NCBI GenBank assembly: GCA_028291845.1
Contig: JAQGNM010000118.1
Coordinates: 1-8,366, forward strand
DNA from: Massilia sp.
Lineage (GTDB): Bacteria > Pseudomonadota > Gammaproteobacteria > Burkholderiales > Burkholderiaceae_D
DNA: 8,366 nucleotides
Direction: 5' to 3'
A program made the position numbers and the translations under genes. The notes beneath the pieces were generated by a model that had not been told where the DNA came from, did no database searches, and saw only the letters and a program-made list of their open reading frames with translations. This document shows positions 1 through 6,084 of the stretch, in pieces (position 1 is the stretch's first letter; every line of letters begins with the position of its first letter).

Positions 1-72
1 GCCTTTATCGCCGCGCTGGTGTTCGGCTGGTACGCCACCCGCTATCGGCTGACCGACAACTACCGTGAATAG
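1..72 (+). CDS. C-terminal end of a probable MFS-type sugar transporter (partial)
   Basis: Only the last 23 codons and the TAG stop are in the window; the gene starts upstream. The visible tail reads AFIAALVFGWYATRYRLTDN followed by YRE. This is a hydrophobic, aromatic stretch that looks like the end of a last transmembrane helix, then a short basic-to-polar cytoplasmic tail (RYRLTDNYRE). Such tails are common in major facilitator sugar porters. Its stop codon lies inside the first codons of the pullulanase gene (8 nt overlap), so the two are very likely co-transcribed and translationally coupled, which fits uptake of the sugars that enzyme releases. The transporter assignment rests on a very short fragment plus context and could be wrong; that a coding sequence ends here is much surer. 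Confidence 0.45.
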   Translation, partial: AFIAALVFGWYATRYRLTDNYRE

Positions 73-2776
73 AGTGCGTACGCGCTTCACGCGCGCTTGG
101 ATATTGCTCGGCGTGGCCCTTGGTGGCGTGCTGCCGTACGCGGCCAGCCATGCAGCGGATGTCCCCTTGTCGGCCTGCGACGGCCCGTTTCAAACCGTGC
201 TGCGGGCCGACGCCGAACAGCACGAAGCGCGCGCCGTCTGGCTCGACGCACGGCGCATCCGCTGGCCCGGCACGCCGTCCGCCGGCGTCTTCAAGCTGTA
301 CCACGCCGCCGGCGCCGGCATCGACGCCCGCGCCGGCCAGCGTGTCGCCGGCTTCGATAGCGCCCTGCCCTTGCAAGCCACGGCAGCAGCCAGTGACGCG
401 CCGCGCTTTCGCTACGTGCCCGCCGGCGCCGAACTCGCCGCCGATGCCGACGACGCCACGCTGCGCCAGCTGCACCGCGGCCAGTTGCTGCTGGTGCGCG
501 AAGACGAGGCCGGCCGCGTGCTGGCCGCCACCCGCATCCAGGCCGCCGGCGCACTCGACCAGCTGTACCAGGCGGCGGCCGACAGCGGCGACCTTGGCGT
601 GACCGCAACGCAGACTCGGACCGCCTTCAAGCTGTGGGCGCCGACCGCGCAATCGGTGGCCGTATGCGTCTACGACAGCGGCAGCAGCAACGCGCGCCGT
701 ATCCTGCCGATGCAGCGCGACGACCATGGCGGCGTGTGGCGCGCGGCGCTCGAGGGCGACGCCAGCGGCGGCTATTACACCTACCTGGTCGACGTGGTGG
801 CCGACGGCGCCGGCCTGGTGCGCAACCTGGTCACCGATCCCTATTCGGTCAGCCTCGGCCTCGACTCCCGGCGCAGCTACATCGCCGACCTCGACGCGCC
901 TGATCTGAAACCGGCCGGCTGGGATACCGGGAAGGCGCCCGCCAAGGTGAAAACGCTGACCGACATGGTGGTCTACGAGCTGCACGTGCGCGATTTTTCC
1001 ATCAATGACGCCAGCGTGCCGCGCGCCCACCGCGGCAAGTACGCCGCCTTCAGCGATGTCGATTCGAACGGCATGCGCCACCTGGCCGCGCTGTCACGCG
1101 CAGGCCTCACCGATATCCACCTGCTGCCGATCTACGACATCGCCAGCGTGCCAGAACGCGGCTGCGCCGTGCCGGCCCCGAGCGGCGGCGCGGCCAGCGA
1201 AGCACAGCAGGCGCTGGTCATGCGAACGGCCGACAGCGATTGTTTCAACTGGGGTTACGACCCGTTTCACTACAGCGCGCCGGAAGGCAGCTACGCCAGC
1301 GACGCCGCCAATGGTGCGCGCCGCATTGTCGAGCTGCGCGCGATGGTGGCGCAACTGCACAAGCTTGGCCTGCGGGTCGGCATGGACGTGGTCTACAACC
1401 ATACCTACCGCTCCGGCCAGCATGAGCGCTCGGTGCTCGACCGTATCGTACCCGGCTATTACCACCGCCTCGATGACACCGGCGCGGTCGCCCAGTCGAC
1501 CTGCTGCGACAACACGGCGACTGAAAACGCCATGATGGGCAAGCTGATGAGCGACTCGGTGCTGCTGTGGGCAAAGCACTACAAGATCGACTCGTTCCGC
1601 TTCGACCTGATGGGCCACCAGCCACGCGCCGTGATGGAAGCGCTGCGGAAGCGGGTCGACGCCGCCGTCGGCCGCCCGGTGCAGCTGATCGGCGAAGGCT
1701 GGAATTTCGGCGAAGTGGAAAACGGCGCGCGCTTCGTGCAGGCGTCGCAATTGTCGCTCGGCGGCAGCGGCATCGGCAGCTTCAGCGACCGCGGGCGCGA
1801 CGCCGTGCGCGGCGGCGCCGCCGGCGACAGCGGAGCAAAATTGATCAGCGAGCAGGGTTTTATCAATGGCCTGGTGCTCGACCCGAATGCGCTCGGCGGC
1901 AAGCACACGAAAGGCGACCTGGCGCGCGCCACCGACCTGGTGAAAATCGGCCTGGCCGGCACCCTGCGCGATTATGCGATGACGACCGGCGATGGCACTG
2001 TCAAAAAGCTGGCCGACATCGACTACAACGGCCAAACAGCCGGCTACGCCGTGCAGCCGGGCGAAGCGGTCAATTACGTGGAAAACCACGACAACCAGAC
2101 CCTGTACGACATCAACGCTTTTAAATTACCGCGCGCCACCACCAGCGCCGAGCGCGCCCGCGTGCAAATGCTGGGCGCAGCCATCGTCGCCTTCAGCCAG
2201 GGCGTGGCCTACTATCATGCCGGCATCGACACCCTGCGCTCGAAGTCGCTCGACCGCAACAGCTTCAATTCGGGCGACTGGTTCAACCGCATCGACTGGT
2301 CGTATCGCAGCAATTACTTCGGCACCGGCGCGCCACCAAAAGCCGACAACGGCAAGGATTACGACCTGATCAAACCGCTGCTGGCAGACCGCCGCCTGCG
2401 CCCTGCTCCCGCCGACATCGCCTTTGCGCGCGACGTATTCCGCGATTTGCTGGCGGTGCGCGCAAGTTCGACCCTGTTCAGGATGCGCACCGCCGAGGAT
2501 GTGCACCAGCGCCTGCGCTTTTTGGACAGCCCGGCTGGCGTCATCGCGGCGCGGCTCGATGGCGAAGGGTATGCGGGCGCCCGATTCAAGAAAATCGTTT
2601 ATTTCGTTAATGTGGACAAGGTGGCGCACACAGTGGTGGCCGATGGCGAGAAGAATACGCAGTACCGGCTGCACCCGGCGCAGCAGGCCGATCCGCGGGT
2701 CAAGCAGGCCCGCTTCGATGGCGACACTGCTACCTTCGCCATTCCTGCGCGGACAGCGGTGGTGTTTGTCGAGTAG
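65..2776 (+). CDS. pulA: Secreted pullulanase-type alpha-1,6-glucosidase (GH13 debranching enzyme)
   Basis: This 903-residue enzyme should hydrolyse alpha-1,6 branch links in pullulan, starch or glycogen-type dextrins. Residues 1-31 look like a Sec signal peptide (basic start, hydrophobic ILLGVALGGVLP core, cleavage near SHA/AD). There is no lipobox cysteine, so the product is probably periplasmic or secreted. Residues about 38-170 match the N-terminal pullulanase domain, and about 185-265 look like CBM48 (FKLWAPTAQSVAV). The GH13 barrel follows with the pullulanase signature FNWGYDP (394-400), region I DVVYNHT (441-447), region II FRFDLMGH with nucleophile D514, region III GEGWNFGE with acid/base E544, and region IV VENHDNQTL with D676. 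The last ~160 residues fit the DUF3372-type C-terminal domain. It is shorter than the ~1,090-residue Klebsiella PulA and no CBM41 is evident. The GTG start at 65 has no clear Shine-Dalgarno and overlaps the upstream stop codon, suggesting coupling. All catalytic residues are present. Confidence 0.95.
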   Translation: MNRVRTRFTRAWILLGVALGGVLPYAASHAADVPLSACDGPFQTVLRADAEQHEARAVWLDARRIRWPGTPSAGVFKLYHAAGAGIDARAGQRVAGFDSALPLQATAAASDAPRFRYVPAGAELAADADDATLRQLHRGQLLLVREDEAGRVLAATRIQAAGALDQLYQAAADSGDLGVTATQTRTAFKLWAPTAQSVAVCVYDSGSSNARRILPMQRDDHGGVWRAALEGDASGGYYTYLVDVVADGAGLVRNLVTDPYSVSLGLDSRRSYIADLDAPDLKPAGWDTGKAPAKVKTLTDMVVYELHVRDFSINDASVPRAHRGKYAAFSDVDSNGMRHLAALSRAGLTDIHLLPIYDIASVPERGCAVPAPSGGAASEAQQALVMRTADSDCFNWGYDPFHYSAPEGSYASDAANGARRIVELRAMVAQLHKLGLRVGMDVVYNHTYRSGQHERSVLDRIVPGYYHRLDDTGAVAQSTCCDNTATENAMMGKLMSDSVLLWAKHYKIDSFRFDLMGHQPRAVMEALRKRVDAAVGRPVQLIGEGWNFGEVENGARFVQASQLSLGGSGIGSFSDRGRDAVRGGAAGDSGAKLISEQGFINGLVLDPNALGGKHTKGDLARATDLVKIGLAGTLRDYAMTTGDGTVKKLADIDYNGQTAGYAVQPGEAVNYVENHDNQTLYDINAFKLPRATTSAERARVQMLGAAIVAFSQGVAYYHAGIDTLRSKSLDRNSFNSGDWFNRIDWSYRSNYFGTGAPPKADNGKDYDLIKPLLADRRLRPAPADIAFARDVFRDLLAVRASSTLFRMRTAEDVHQRLRFLDSPAGVIAARLDGEGYAGARFKKIVYFVNVDKVAHTVVADGEKNTQYRLHPAQQADPRVKQARFDGDTATFAIPARTAVVFVE

Positions 2777-2784
2777 TGGAGCGC

Positions 2785-2913
2785 TGGCAGCAGGGGGACT
2801 GGCGACCGCAGGGTGCCTGTCCCATGCTTTCTTATCCGTACAATGTGCCACGGATCAAACATGGGACAGGCACCTGCGGTCCGAACGCGGCCCGGCCAGT
2901 CCCCCTGCTGCCA
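2785..2913. repeat. 129-bp nested inverted repeat filling a convergent intergenic region
   Basis: Three stems are nested. The outer 19-bp perfect stem is TGGCAGCAGGGGGACTGGC at 2785-2803 against its complement at 2895-2913. The inner stem pairs 2804-2826 with 2860-2881 (22 pairs, one bulged G on the left) and contains GTGCCTGTCCCATG. A third 6-bp stem, ATCCGT at 2834-2839 with ACGGAT at 2850-2855, lies in the loop. On the left the two arms abut; on the right 13 nt (2882-2894) separate them. The repeat begins 8 nt after the pullulanase stop and ends 8 nt before the DUF2325 stop. It resembles a REP- or MITE-like palindromic element and may act as a two-way transcription barrier. No T-run follows either arm, so it is not a textbook intrinsic terminator. 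Confidence 0.85.
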
Positions 2914-2921
2914 AGTCCTCC

Positions 2922-4082
2922 TTAGCTTTCCACACTCACCGCGATCCGCTGCAAACCAAACGAAAAACTGCTGGCGCTGGGATTGTCGACAAACACGCAC
3001 TGCTTGCCGGTCCTCTTGCAATGGTTTTTGACGCGCCAGTAGGCGCTGTGGCTGATGCAGCCGGTCTGGCAGATTACCAGGTCGGCGGCGGCCAGGCTGG
3101 CATCCAACAGTGCCGCACTGTCTTCCAGGCCGCCGTCATGGTGCGAAAAACTGGCGCCGGTTTGTTCGGTCATGCCGCGGTAACTTGCCACGCTGCGGTT
3201 GCGGCCACCGACGCACAGCACGGTCTTGTCGTCGAGCCGTACCGGCGGCGCACAAGCCTCCTCCTCGAACTCCTCGAACTCCTCGATGGCTGGCATGCCG
3301 ATGGCCGACAACTGCAGCTTCGCTTCCGCCAGCTCGCGGCGCAGCTCGACCAACTGCGCCTGGCGTTCGCGCTCGCGCTCCTCGGCAAACTGCAGTTTTT
3401 CCTTCAAGCGCAGGCGCGCTTCCAGGTCCGGCATGGCCGCCGCCTGCTCCTGCAGCTGTTGCTGAAGCCGTAAAATGACGGCGTCGCGCCCGACCACTTC
3501 GGCGCGGGTCTGCGCCAGCAGCTGGTTCGACTGCGCCAGTTCGCGCGCCTTCTCCAACAGCTGCTGCGCCTGGCGCTCGCCCAGCGCCAGCGCTGCCGTC
3601 AACTTTGCCGCCTGGCCGGGCGCGGTGCGCGGCGCGGCGCAGGCGTGGTGGTGCAGCATGTGCACTTCGCGCAGCAGGGCGTCCTGGTGCTCATGGTCGC
3701 TGGCCGGGTGGGTGAGCGCGGCCCAGAAGGCGCCGGCCATGTCGTCGCCGCCCTTGGCCGCCTGCCACAGCTGGTCGACCGCCGCCGCCGTGCGCGCGCC
3801 CTTGAACTTGTGCAGCATTACGCAATAGCGCTGATCGAGCGCGTCTTCCAGCAGGACCGACAGGCGGCTGCGCGATTTGCACTCGGCCACCGCGCCCACA
3901 TGAAGATCGTAGTCTTCGGCCAGCGCCTTGCCGCCCAGGCCCTTGTTGACCAGCCGCCGCAACAGCGACAAGGGCAGGCACAGGCCGATTACTGGACAGT
4001 GCGCATTGGCCGGCAGGTCCCACAGGTGGCTGCGCTGTCTGGCGACGTGCCGCTGACACTGCTGCGCATTCGGTTCTACCAT
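2922..4082 (-). CDS. DUF2325 domain protein with His/Cys-rich N-terminus and coiled coil, likely Fur-regulated
   Basis: A 386-residue predicted cytoplasmic protein without signal peptide or membrane helix; its molecular function is unknown. Residues 1-150 form an N-terminal region typical of long DUF2325 proteins (HCPVIGLCLPLSLLRRL at 28-44, EDYDLH at 56-61, EVHMLHHH at 139-146). It is rich in possible metal ligands: C9, H12, H19, H28, C29, C35, H61, C68, C87, H91, H125, H130, H132, H141, H144-146 and C148. Residues about 155-262 are a Q/E/R/L-rich coiled coil. An acidic linker (EEFEEFEEEA, 267-276) leads to the DUF2325 domain (about 287-375), which has a VLCVGGRNRSVASYR start and a VICQTGCISHSAYWRVKNHCK core. 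The ATG start is supported by GAGGAGG five bases upstream (4088-4094). The gene has its own promoter with a Fur-box-like operator, so iron-dependent expression is inferred. It lies 87 bp downstream of the glucokinase gene on the same strand. Confidence 0.88.
   Translation of the reverse strand: MVEPNAQQCQRHVARQRSHLWDLPANAHCPVIGLCLPLSLLRRLVNKGLGGKALAEDYDLHVGAVAECKSRSRLSVLLEDALDQRYCVMLHKFKGARTAAAVDQLWQAAKGGDDMAGAFWAALTHPASDHEHQDALLREVHMLHHHACAAPRTAPGQAAKLTAALALGERQAQQLLEKARELAQSNQLLAQTRAEVVGRDAVILRLQQQLQEQAAAMPDLEARLRLKEKLQFAEERERERQAQLVELRRELAEAKLQLSAIGMPAIEEFEEFEEEACAPPVRLDDKTVLCVGGRNRSVASYRGMTEQTGASFSHHDGGLEDSAALLDASLAAADLVICQTGCISHSAYWRVKNHCKRTGKQCVFVDNPSASSFSFGLQRIAVSVES
3261..3287 (-). 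repeat. Three tandem 9-bp copies coding for IEE-FEE-FEE
   Basis: On the + strand CTCCTCGAA occurs at 3261-3269 and 3270-3278, followed by CTCCTCGAT at 3279-3287. Read on the - strand these encode residues 266-274 (IEEFEEFEE) of the DUF2325 protein, between the coiled coil and the C-terminal domain. Because the unit is 9 bp, a gain or loss of copies would keep the reading frame and only change the length of the acidic linker. Confidence 0.85.
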
Positions 4083-4087
4083 GCTGC

Positions 4088-4094
4088 CCTCCTC
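4088..4094 (-). promoter_or_regulatory. Ribosome binding site of the DUF2325 gene
   Basis: The - strand reads GAGGAGG, then the five-base spacer GCAGC, then ATG. This is the strongest Shine-Dalgarno sequence seen before any gene in the window, and it fixes the start at 4082. Confidence 0.8.
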
Positions 4095-4114
4095 GATGCA
4101 TTGAACTGCGATCG

Positions 4115-4143
4115 AGTATAGCGAGGGCCCTACAGAAAGTAAA
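4115..4143 (-). promoter_or_regulatory. Sigma70-like promoter of the DUF2325 gene
   Basis: On the - strand a -35 hexamer TTTACT (4138-4143, four of six matches to TTGACA) is followed after 17 bp by a -10 hexamer TATACT (4115-4120, five of six matches to TATAAT). Transcription would start near 4108, giving a leader of about 26 nt that contains the ribosome binding site. The -35 hexamer overlaps the edge of the Fur-box-like palindrome. Called by eye; not experimentally shown. Confidence 0.6.
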
Positions 4144-4161
4144 TGAGAATTATTCGCATTT
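4141..4161. promoter_or_regulatory. Fur-box-like operator
   Basis: The core AATGAGAATTATTCGCATT sits in a 21-bp palindrome, AAATG..CATTT, with 18 of 21 positions symmetric. Against the 7-1-7 Fur consensus (TGATAAT-N-ATTATCA), positions 4144-4158 match 11 of 14 informative bases. Overlap with the -35 region of the DUF2325 promoter is the classic arrangement for iron-dependent repression. The site begins 8 nt beyond the glucokinase stop codon. Binding by Fur is inferred from sequence only. Confidence 0.6.
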
Positions 4162-4169
4162 GCGCGATG

Positions 4170-6014
4170 TCAGATATCCAGGTGCGAGATCAGCAGCCGG
4201 CTTTGCTCTTCAGCCTCCTCCGGTACCCCCAGAGAAATTCCCACCGACATGATGTCAATCAGGAGCAACTGCAGGATGCGCGAAATCATCGACAGGAAGG
4301 TGGTGCTGTCCTCGCTGTGATCGACGGCGAGGCAAATGCTGGCTTTTTTCGCCAGCGCCGATTTGCTGCTGGTGATGGCAATGACGTCGGCGCCGGCGGC
4401 ACGCGCGGTGTCGACGGCGGTGAGCAGGTCGGGCAACTCGCCCGAAGTCGAAATGGCGATGACGACGTCGCCCGGTTTGAGTAAATCGGCGGCTAAATTA
4501 AACAGGTGCGAGTCGCCGTAGGCCGAGGTGGGGATGCGGAAGCGGAAAAACTTGTGTTGGCCGTCCAGCGCCACCACGCGCGCATTGCCCATCGCGTAAA
4601 ACTCGACCCGGTTGGCCTTGCGCAGCAGCTGGATGGCGCGGTCGATCGACACCACGTCGAGCTGGTCGCGAAATTTCAATATGGCGGAGACGGTATTGTC
4701 GATCACCTTGGCCGACAGATCGTGGGTGCTGTCGGACACCCGCACCTGGCTGTGGCGCACCGGGATGGTGCCGGTCAGGCTGCTGGCGAATTTGAGCTTG
4801 AAATCGGCCAGGCCGAGGAAACCCAGCGAGCGGCAGAAGCGGATCACGGTCGGCTGGCTGACGTCGGCCAGGCGCGCGATCTCCGCGATCGGCTCGCCCA
4901 GCACCTTGCGCGGATGCTCGATCACCAGGGTCGCCACGCGCTGCTCGGCCGGCGACAACTCGTGCTGCAGGTGCTGCACCCGCTCCATCAGGGTGTTGGC
5001 GCCGCTCCTGCCGCGCAGGTGCTCGGAGAGGATTGTCGCCACGCCATAAAAGGCGGGATTCGGCGTCATGATGACGTAGGTCGGGATCTGCGCCAGGTAA
5101 TCGGTGAAGCGCCCCTTCGCTTCGAAGCGGGCGCGAAACGGCGATTTGGCGAACCACTCGGCCATGCGCGGCACGATGCCGCCGCCGATGAAAATACCGC
5201 CGAAGGCGCCCAGGGTCACGGCGAGGTTGGCGGCGGCGCCGCCCAGCATGCCGCAGAAGCATTCGAGCGTTTCCAGGCACAGCGCGTCGTTCTGTTCGAG
5301 CGCGCCGCTGATGATATCGGGCGAACTGCGCGGCGCGGCGTCGACGCCGTTACGGTCGGCCAGCGCGCGATAGATGATTTCCATGCCGGGGCCGGAAATC
5401 AGGCGCTCGTTCGACACGTGCGGCCACTCGCGCCAGGCAAACTGCAGGATGGCGAATTCGCGCTCGTCGGCCGGGGCGAAATTGACGTGGCCGCCCTCGC
5501 TGCCGAGCGTCACAAAACCGTCCAGGGTGGGAATCACGCCCGACACGCCGAGACCGGTGCCCGGTCCCAGCACGCCGACCACGGCGTTGGCGGCGGGCGC
5601 GCCCTGCCCCACCTGCAGCAGGCTGTCGCCCGACAGCACCGGCAGCGACATCGCCAGCGCCGTGAAGTCGTTGACGATCAACAGCGTCGACAAGCCCAGC
5701 TCGCGGCGCACCTCGTCGGTGGAGAACTGCCAGTCGCGGTTGGTCATGCGGATCAGGTCCCCACTGATCGGATTGGCCAGCGCAAAGGCGGCGTGGTGAA
5801 TGCGCGTGCCGACGTGATCGGCCAGGTAGGAATGCAGCAGCGGCACGATGCCCGCATAGTCGTCGCACATCAGCACGCGCACCGCGCGCAGCACGCCGGG
5901 CGCGGTCTCGAGCGCGAAGCGGGCATGGGTGGCGCCGATGTCGGCCAGCAGGCGCGGGCCGTCGGCGTACGCGGTACGGCTGTATTTTTGTTCGGCGTCG
6001 AGGTCTTTGGTCAT
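4170..6014 (-). CDS. glk: Bifunctional glucokinase / RpiR-family (HexR-like) transcriptional regulator
   Basis: A 614-residue cytoplasmic fusion. Residues about 20-330 are an ATP-dependent glucokinase of the Glk (non-ROK) family, which makes glucose-6-phosphate. It shows the phosphate-binding LADIGATHARF (23-33), NDFTAL with catalytic D116, GPGTGLG (150-156) and GSEGGH (171-176). Residues about 340-417 are an RpiR helix-turn-helix domain (EIARLADVSQPTVIRFCRSLGF, 378-399), close in style to HexR (compare RFCRS and DFKL). Residues about 460-600 are a SIS phosphosugar-binding domain with AISTSGELPDL (520-530). The fusion is a known Burkholderiales arrangement and could link glucose phosphorylation to phosphosugar-sensing control. 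The only plausible start is the ATG at 6014: upstream codons include no ATG or GTG before a stop, and there is no good Shine-Dalgarno. It lies downstream of the amylase gene and probably has its own weak promoter as well. Confidence 0.95.
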   Translation of the reverse strand: MTKDLDAEQKYSRTAYADGPRLLADIGATHARFALETAPGVLRAVRVLMCDDYAGIVPLLHSYLADHVGTRIHHAAFALANPISGDLIRMTNRDWQFSTDEVRRELGLSTLLIVNDFTALAMSLPVLSGDSLLQVGQGAPAANAVVGVLGPGTGLGVSGVIPTLDGFVTLGSEGGHVNFAPADEREFAILQFAWREWPHVSNERLISGPGMEIIYRALADRNGVDAAPRSSPDIISGALEQNDALCLETLECFCGMLGGAAANLAVTLGAFGGIFIGGGIVPRMAEWFAKSPFRARFEAKGRFTDYLAQIPTYVIMTPNPAFYGVATILSEHLRGRSGANTLMERVQHLQHELSPAEQRVATLVIEHPRKVLGEPIAEIARLADVSQPTVIRFCRSLGFLGLADFKLKFASSLTGTIPVRHSQVRVSDSTHDLSAKVIDNTVSAILKFRDQLDVVSIDRAIQLLRKANRVEFYAMGNARVVALDGQHKFFRFRIPTSAYGDSHLFNLAADLLKPGDVVIAISTSGELPDLLTAVDTARAAGADVIAITSSKSALAKKASICLAVDHSEDSTTFLSMISRILQLLLIDIMSVGISLGVPEEAEEQSRLLISHLDI

Positions 6015-6043
6015 CAGGGCAAGCGTGTGAGCGGGTTCGCCGT

Positions 6044-6072
6044 AGCATACCCCATTGCTAGTATTACATCAA
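6044..6072 (-). promoter_or_regulatory. Possible promoter of the glucokinase/RpiR gene
   Basis: In the 63-bp gap after the amylase gene, the - strand reads TTGATG (6067-6072, -35), 17 bp, then TATGCT (6044-6049, -10), each matching consensus at four of six bases. A start near 6037 would leave a leader of about 22 nt. Read-through from the upstream amylase and phosphoglucomutase genes is also possible, since no terminator is visible in the gap. Confidence 0.4.
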
Positions 6073-6084
6073 AATGCTTAGTAT
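6055..6084. repeat. Two TAGTAT boxes spaced 20 bp apart upstream of glucokinase
   Basis: TTGCTAGTAT at 6055-6064 and TGCTTAGTAT at 6075-6084 share TAGTAT exactly 20 bp apart, about two helical turns. The first box lies in the spacer of the candidate promoter and the second lies just upstream of its -35. This AT-rich patch stands out in GC-rich DNA and could be an operator, but two six-base matches may be chance. Confidence 0.3.

Noticed and set aside
1094..2089. Open frame of 331 codons on the - strand, opposite the pullulanase gene
   Set aside because: It lies wholly inside the pullulanase catalytic domain and has shadow-like composition. The frame at 5-1081 on the same strand is rejected for the same reason.
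2777..2921. Canonical rho-independent terminator between the convergent genes
   Set aside because: The stem is strong, but neither side is followed by a run of T residues, so it is listed as an inverted repeat with possible terminator function.
2424..3473. Open frame of 349 codons on the + strand running from the pullulanase through the palindrome into the DUF2325 gene
   Set aside because: It crosses two well-supported genes in other frames and a strong inverted repeat, and its product has low-complexity R/A/S/L composition without a domain.
4083..4169. Terminator after the glucokinase/RpiR gene
   Set aside because: The only palindrome in the gap is the Fur-box-like site, which is AT-rich, has almost no loop and overlaps a promoter; read-through into the DUF2325 gene remains possible.
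6055..6069. HexR-type operator (TGTAAT-N3-ATTACA) near the glucokinase promoter
   Set aside because: Only the TGTAAT half is present (as ATTACA at 6064-6069 on the + strand); the other half matches two of six bases, so it cannot be called.
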